A DNA stretch of 64,000 nt. It comes from Methylocystis sp. Lineage in GTDB: Bacteria; Pseudomonadota; Alphaproteobacteria; Rhizobiales; Beijerinckiaceae. The stretch covers positions 62,001-126,000 of the forward strand of contig JADCCX010000008.1 of the NCBI GenBank assembly GCA_020252485.1, written 5' to 3'. Numbering within the stretch: the stretch's first letter is position 1; each line of letters opens with the position of its first letter. A program made the translations under genes and the position numbers. Under the pieces are notes generated by a model that was given only the letters and a program-made list of their open reading frames with translations, had not been told where the DNA came from and did no database searches. Positions 60,513 to 64,000 of this stretch are shown piece after piece.

Positions 60513-61544
60513 TCAGGCCTCCCTCGCGGCCGGTTCCCTGCTGAGCGCCGTTTCGCCAGCATCGCCTGCGCCTTGAGTCAGATCCGCCTCGCGGCTTTCG
60601 CCGGGAATGAAGGCATTGAACGCGGCATGGAACTGCCGGCGGAAGATGTCCCGCTCCTGCAGCAACTCATGCCGCGCGCCCGGCGCCAGCAGCATCTGGC
60701 AACCCCTGATGCGGCCTGCGAGTTCCTCGGCCGCAGGCGTGGAGCAGAGCGGATCGGCGGTCGGCAGCAGCATCAATGTCGGCGTCGCGATCCGGCGGCC
60801 GAAGTCACGGTCCTTCAGCCGGTCGAACACCGCGAACATCGCCAGCACCCAGCGGATCGTGGGATCGCCCAGCCCCAGCGCGGGATGGGCGGCGATCAGA
60901 TCCGCCATCATCTGGTATCGCGCCGGATCGGATGTGACCTTGTTGCCCTTGAAAGGCTTCGTCGCAAGCGCCGTTGCCCCGCCGCCGGGAACATAGCTTC
61001 CACCCAGCGCGAAGAAATCGAGGCCCGCAGCCAACACTTTGGCCATGCGGGGATACCGGACTTCGACGACGCCAACCAGCGGCGCCAGAAGCACCGCCCG
61101 CGAAAAATCCGTGAGGCCCTTGTCCAGCGCCAGCAGCAGCGCCGTCGCTCCCATGGAATGCGCGATCGCGAAATAGGGGGCGGGCATCGCGGGCAGCATC
61201 ACCTCCTGAACGATCGTGCGGATATCGGTGACATATTCGTCGAAATCATCGACATGGCCCTTGCGGGGATCATCGAGCAGCCGCTCGGATGCGCCCTGCC
61301 CGCGCAGGTCGAAGGCGAGCACATGGAAGCCCCGCCGGCGCAGCTCGACGATCAATTCGAAGTATTTCTCGATGCATTCCGTCCGGCCCTGGATGAGGCA
61401 GACCGTGCCCCGGTTGCGCCGCGCCGTCGGCCGCCAGCGCGCGTAGCGCAGCGTCACCCCGTCGGGCGTGCTGAGCGAGCCCACATGAGCGTTCGCCGGG
61501 ACCGGATTGGAGGGTATGCCGAAAAGCTCCATGCCGTCAGACAT
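60513..61544 (-). CDS. alpha/beta hydrolase (lysophospholipase-like)
   Basis: Start ATG 61544 gives 343 residues. VCLIQGRTECIEKYFELI, VLAFDLRGQGAS, IAHSMGATALLLAL (nucleophile elbow G-H-S-M-G type), TLMLLPTADPLCS and GARHELLQE supply the serine, aspartate and histidine of the triad. It resembles PldB. It is convergent with hisN (3 bp apart). Confidence 0.88.
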   Translation of the reverse strand: MSDGMELFGIPSNPVPANAHVGSLSTPDGVTLRYARWRPTARRNRGTVCLIQGRTECIEKYFELIVELRRRGFHVLAFDLRGQGASERLLDDPRKGHVDDFDEYVTDIRTIVQEVMLPAMPAPYFAIAHSMGATALLLALDKGLTDFSRAVLLAPLVGVVEVRYPRMAKVLAAGLDFFALGGSYVPGGGATALATKPFKGNKVTSDPARYQMMADLIAAHPALGLGDPTIRWVLAMFAVFDRLKDRDFGRRIATPTLMLLPTADPLCSTPAAEELAGRIRGCQMLLAPGARHELLQERDIFRRQFHAAFNAFIPGESREADLTQGAGDAGETALSREPAAREA

Positions 61545-61594
61545 GCCGCATGCGGCGGGCCGACGCAACGCTGTCTGGGTGATCGGAAAGTCCC

Positions 61595-61669
61595 TGGCGC
61601 TCCCTGCGGGAATCGAACCCGCCTTTGCAACGTGAGAGGCTGCCGTCCTAACCGATAGACGAAGGGAGC
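61595..61669 (-). tRNA. tRNA-Glu (anticodon CUC), CCA encoded
   Basis: The minus strand folds as a cloverleaf: acceptor GCTCCCT/AGGGAGC, anticodon stem GCAGC/GTTGC with loop CTCTCAC (anticodon CTC), T stem GCGGG/CCCGC with TTCGATT, and encoded CCA; 75 nt. Confidence 0.96.
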
Positions 61670-61733
61670 GTTATCGGGAGGCTCCCCATAAGGGGCCTGC
61701 GGCGGCAAGGCAAGCGCAACAAGCCGCCTTGCC

Positions 61734-61928
61734 TCAGTAAGCTTCGCCCGCGCGGGGCTGAACCACCACCTGCGACGAGCGGGACCTGACGCCCGTCTCC
61801 GTCCCGGCCTCAATGGAGCTTTGCCGCACGGTGGTTGTGCGCCCATCCGAGACCAGCGTGCCGCCGCCAGCGTAGACCTGGCAGGCGGCCAACAGAAGGG
61901 TGACGGCGAGGGCGAGAGCGGTTTTCAT
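61734..61928 (-). CDS. small lipoprotein, 64 aa
   Basis: ATG 61928 opens MKTALALAVTLLLAACQVYAGG, with lipobox LAAC. The mature peptide is short (about 46 residues), rich in Thr, Val and Ser, ending VVQPRAGEAY. No family is recognised. It lies between tRNA-Glu and the AraC gene, 59 bp after the latter's stop. Confidence 0.6.
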   Translation of the reverse strand: MKTALALAVTLLLAACQVYAGGGTLVSDGRTTTVRQSSIEAGTETGVRSRSSQVVVQPRAGEAY

Positions 61929-61987
61929 GCTTACAGGACAATCTGGCCCTGTGGCATTCTGATGGCAAAGGGGAGTGTCCACCTCCC

Positions 61988-62914
61988 TCACCGCATCGCC
62001 CTCCGGCAATCCGATGGCGACATGCCGAAGCGGCGCCGGAAGCTGCGGTTGAAATGGGAGATGTCGCCGAAGCCGGCTTCCATCGCTACGGCCGTGATTG
62101 TCCAGCCGCGATGGAGCGGGCTCTCGAGCATCCGGCGAGCGCTATCGAGCCGCAGGTTCAAGGCGTAATGGGAGAAGGTCGTGCCCGCCTCTTCGAAGAG
62201 CATCTGAATGTAGCGTGGCGAAATCCGCCGGGAGGCGGCGATGCTGCCCAGATCCCGCGTCGCGTCGCGCGCGAGATCGCCCTTGATGGCGGCCAGGCGG
62301 CCGGCGCGGATGCCGCTCATGCGCTGCGGATCGCCAATGCCGCCGGAGCGGTCGAGGGCGACGGCGATGAGATCATAGACATGCGCGGCTGCAAGATGCC
62401 GCAATTGCGGATCGGCGAGTTCCTCCGGCAGGGCCATGACATAGGCCTTGAGCAGGGAAAGAGCTTCCGTCTCGCGGGGGATGCACAGGGCGGCCGCTGC
62501 TTCGGCACGGCCGGACAGCCGCAAAGCCGTCAGGGGCACACGAACCGAGAGATATGTCGCATCGCTGAAATCCAGAACGGCGGGCTCCCGGTAGACGAGG
62601 AAGACGCCGTCTCCTGTCCTCGGTTCTCCGGCGCGGCGGCCTTGTTCGACCCGTATGTTCCCTTCCGCCTTCAGCATGAGGCAGACGGAATCCTCGCCGT
62701 CGGCGAGCTTGCTGGCGGGCCGCTCCATTCTCGCCGTCAGCGATGACAGCATCTTCGCCCATCGCAGGCCGGGGCCGCGGTTCATCGCCATCGCCACGGG
62801 ATGTCCCGGCGCGGCGCTGATGTCGAGCTGCACCGCTTCCTGGAAGAGGTCCTGAAGGGCCGGCACCCGGCGCTCATGCGCGAGCCCGTGCGTGCTGAAT
62901 CGGAACGATTGCAA
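61988..62914 (-). CDS. AraC-family transcriptional regulator
   Basis: The C-terminal ~100 residues are two helix-turn-helix motifs (DLGSIAASRRISPRYIQMLFEEAG; ITAVAMEAGFGDISHFNRSFRRRFGMSP). The N-terminal part (FRFSTHGLAHERRVPALQDLF) is of the AraC-binding-2 type. TTG 62914 is preferred because homology begins directly after it, although the frame stays open to a GTG at 62995. It is divergent from the cupin gene, which is a plausible target. Confidence 0.88.
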   Translation of the reverse strand: MQSFRFSTHGLAHERRVPALQDLFQEAVQLDISAAPGHPVAMAMNRGPGLRWAKMLSSLTARMERPASKLADGEDSVCLMLKAEGNIRVEQGRRAGEPRTGDGVFLVYREPAVLDFSDATYLSVRVPLTALRLSGRAEAAAALCIPRETEALSLLKAYVMALPEELADPQLRHLAAAHVYDLIAVALDRSGGIGDPQRMSGIRAGRLAAIKGDLARDATRDLGSIAASRRISPRYIQMLFEEAGTTFSHYALNLRLDSARRMLESPLHRGWTITAVAMEAGFGDISHFNRSFRRRFGMSPSDCRRAMR

Positions 62915-63086
62915 GTCCCGCGCCCCTCTCCTGCCGAAGAACGGCCAGAAGATACGATGGACTCCCGACCCGCGCAATGTCGATGGCCGGATCACATCTG
63001 TTCGCTTCGCGCCAAGTTCGGCTTCGCTTCACGCCAAGACGGCGGCTGATCCGCCGCCTAGGTTGTGCAGGCAAAGGAGAAACACC

Positions 63087-63503
63087 ATGCGGATCATTAT
63101 CACGGCGGCCTTCGCCGCCCTCGTCGCGGCAGCGGCCAATCCGGCGTTTGCACAGCAGGCCCCGCCTGCGCCGCCGGCGGCATCGGCAGCGATCAAGCGC
63201 ATTCCCCTGCAACGCTTCGACGTGCCGGGAACGCCCTTCGAGACGGTTATCGGCATCGCCGAAATCGCGCCCAGCGTCGCGATCGGGCGGCACACCCATC
63301 CGGGGCCGGAATCGGGTTATCTGATCGAGGGAAGCTTCGAACTGCTGATCGCGGGCGAGCCTGCGCGCATGCTCAAGGCCGGCGATTCCTATGTCGTTCC
63401 GGCGGCCGTGGTCCACGACGCCAAAAGCGGCCCCCAGGGCGCCAAGGTCATCGCGACCTATGTGGTCACGAAAGGCCAGCCGCTCGCCACGCCTGCGCCG
63501 TGA
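63087..63503 (+). CDS. secreted cupin-domain protein
   Basis: ATG 63087 follows AAGGAGAAACACC. A signal peptide (ITAAFAALVAAAANPAFA) and a proline/alanine stretch precede a single cupin barrel. GRHTHPGPESGYLIEGSFELLI holds two histidines and the glutamate of motif 1, and GDSYVVPAAVVHDAKSG the third histidine. 138 residues. It is probably a periplasmic metal-binding cupin; its ligand is unknown. Confidence 0.87.
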   Translation: MRIIITAAFAALVAAAANPAFAQQAPPAPPAASAAIKRIPLQRFDVPGTPFETVIGIAEIAPSVAIGRHTHPGPESGYLIEGSFELLIAGEPARMLKAGDSYVVPAAVVHDAKSGPQGAKVIATYVVTKGQPLATPAP

Positions 63504-63540
63504 CAGGCCTGGCCGCTGGCGGCTCCGTGACACGCCAACC

Positions 63541-63696
63541 CCATCCTCATTTCGAGGCGCTGGCCGAAGGCCAGCCTCGAGAAACCGGCAGGATGAGGCG
63601 CCACAGGCGGATGTGGTCTTGGCCGGATGTGGTCTTGGCCGGATGGTGTCTCGAGGCTCCCCCGGACCCAAGTCCGGGGGCAGCACCTCGACATGA
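63541..63696. repeat. intergenic palindromes with two 16-bp tandem repeats
   Basis: Hairpin GAGGCGCTGGCC/GGCCAGCCTC (63554-63579), two tandem copies of GGATGTGGTCTTGGCC (63609-63640) with the beginning of a third, and hairpin CCCCCGGAC/GTCCGGGGG (63659-63680) flanked by TCGAGG/CCTCGA. It fills the gap between the cupin gene and the convergent right-edge gene. Confidence 0.75.
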
Positions 63697-63753
63697 GGGG
63701 CTTGGAGGATTGACTCTGGATTCGTCCGCTGCGCTCGCAAAGACGGAGAGGCC

Positions 63754-64000
63754 TCAAGCCCTTCCATATCCCCCGCCGGTCGGCGTGATCACCGTCACGG
63801 CCTCGCCGGCCTGCAGCACAGTCTGGTCGCAGGCCTGAAGCACCTCGACCGCGCCCGAAAGCCGCCGCACCTCGGTGCGGCCGAGCTCGCCCGGCTCGCC
63901 GCCCGCCATGCCGAAGGGCCGCACCTTGCGATGCGCCGAGAGGATGGCGCAATCCATCGTCTGGCGGAAGCGGATGGTGCGGCTGGCGCCATCGCCCGCG
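63754..64000 (-). CDS. hydantoinase B/oxoprolinase family, C-terminal part (5' end outside window)
   Basis: The frame is open to the right edge. The visible 81 residues read DGASRTIRFRQTMDCAILSAHRKVRPFGMAGGEPGELGR and end QAGEAVTVITPTGGGYGRA (as regions). The R-P-F-G-M-A-G-G-x-P-G motif and the glycine-rich T-P-x-G-G-G-x-G tail are the C-terminus of HyuB-type ATP-dependent hydantoinase/5-oxoprolinase subunits. The rest of the gene lies outside. Confidence 0.75.
   Translation of the reverse strand, partial: AGDGASRTIRFRQTMDCAILSAHRKVRPFGMAGGEPGELGRTEVRRLSGAVEVLQACDQTVLQAGEAVTVITPTGGGYGRA

Noticed and set aside
60573-61658. 361-codon open frame on the plus strand
   Set aside because: Antisense to the alpha/beta hydrolase and tRNA-Glu.
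63609-63646. possible CRISPR-like repeats
   Set aside because: The two 16-bp copies are directly adjacent with no spacers, and there are no cas genes in the window.

Overview
The window is GC-rich chromosomal DNA from an alphaproteobacterium, most likely order Hyphomicrobiales (Rhizobiales). Support: one long Rsh (RelA/SpoT) protein, a CpdR response regulator, an AapJ-like amino-acid-binding protein, a psd-pssA phospholipid operon, hisN preceded by an alpha-r8/mmgR-type small RNA, and phaC with a phasin. The genus cannot be fixed from this sequence. I see no CRISPR array, intact insertion sequence, integrase or rRNA.

Layout. 0-10.4 kb (mostly +): partial PEGA-like protein, META-domain protein, ruvB, a lipoprotein, an L,D-transpeptidase, an orphan amino-acid-binding protein, rsh, then an envelope pair (OmpA-like protein and membrane protein sharing a ~150-residue repeat). 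10.4-17.1 kb (-): ribokinase-like kinase, pssA and psd; then MFS, HAD phosphatase and an Atm1-type ABC exporter. 17.2-27.5 kb: LOG protein, cimA, a GNAT, cysS with an odd 3' half and a duplicated 3' end, a second L,D-transpeptidase, aroA, an iron alcohol dehydrogenase and a thioesterase. 27.5-33.5 kb (-): carbohydrate ABC operon with a family-2 glycosidase and an uncharacterised alpha-helical protein. 33.6-39.0 kb (-): branched-chain-type ABC transporter (binding protein, livH, livM, livG, livF) ending in a divergent shikimate-dehydrogenase-like gene.

39.0-57.8 kb looks like an acquired stress or low-oxygen island. It holds a universal stress protein, PHA synthase and phasin, a host-attachment-type protein, an acyl-CoA synthetase/GNAT fusion, NAD(P)HX repair enzyme, SHOCT protein, two small c-type cytochromes, CHAD protein, MgtC/DUF4010 protein, TPC-type P1B ATPase, zinc alcohol dehydrogenase and BT1-type transporter. 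It is edged by decayed genes and ends at tRNA-Val(GAC). Five TTGA-N6-TCAA palindromes (FNR/FixK-type boxes) and one near match lie in its promoter regions. Four of the five have their centres 59.5-63.5 nt upstream of a start codon. This common control is the most interesting signal here.

57.9-64 kb returns to core genes: cpdR, an N-formylglutamate amidohydrolase gene, the mmgR-like sRNA, hisN, an alpha/beta hydrolase, tRNA-Glu(CUC), a small lipoprotein, an AraC regulator divergent from a cupin, and the C-terminal end of a hydantoinase B/oxoprolinase gene at the right edge. A family of palindromic intergenic repeats occurs at 6.8, 13.0, 20.4 and 63.5 kb.
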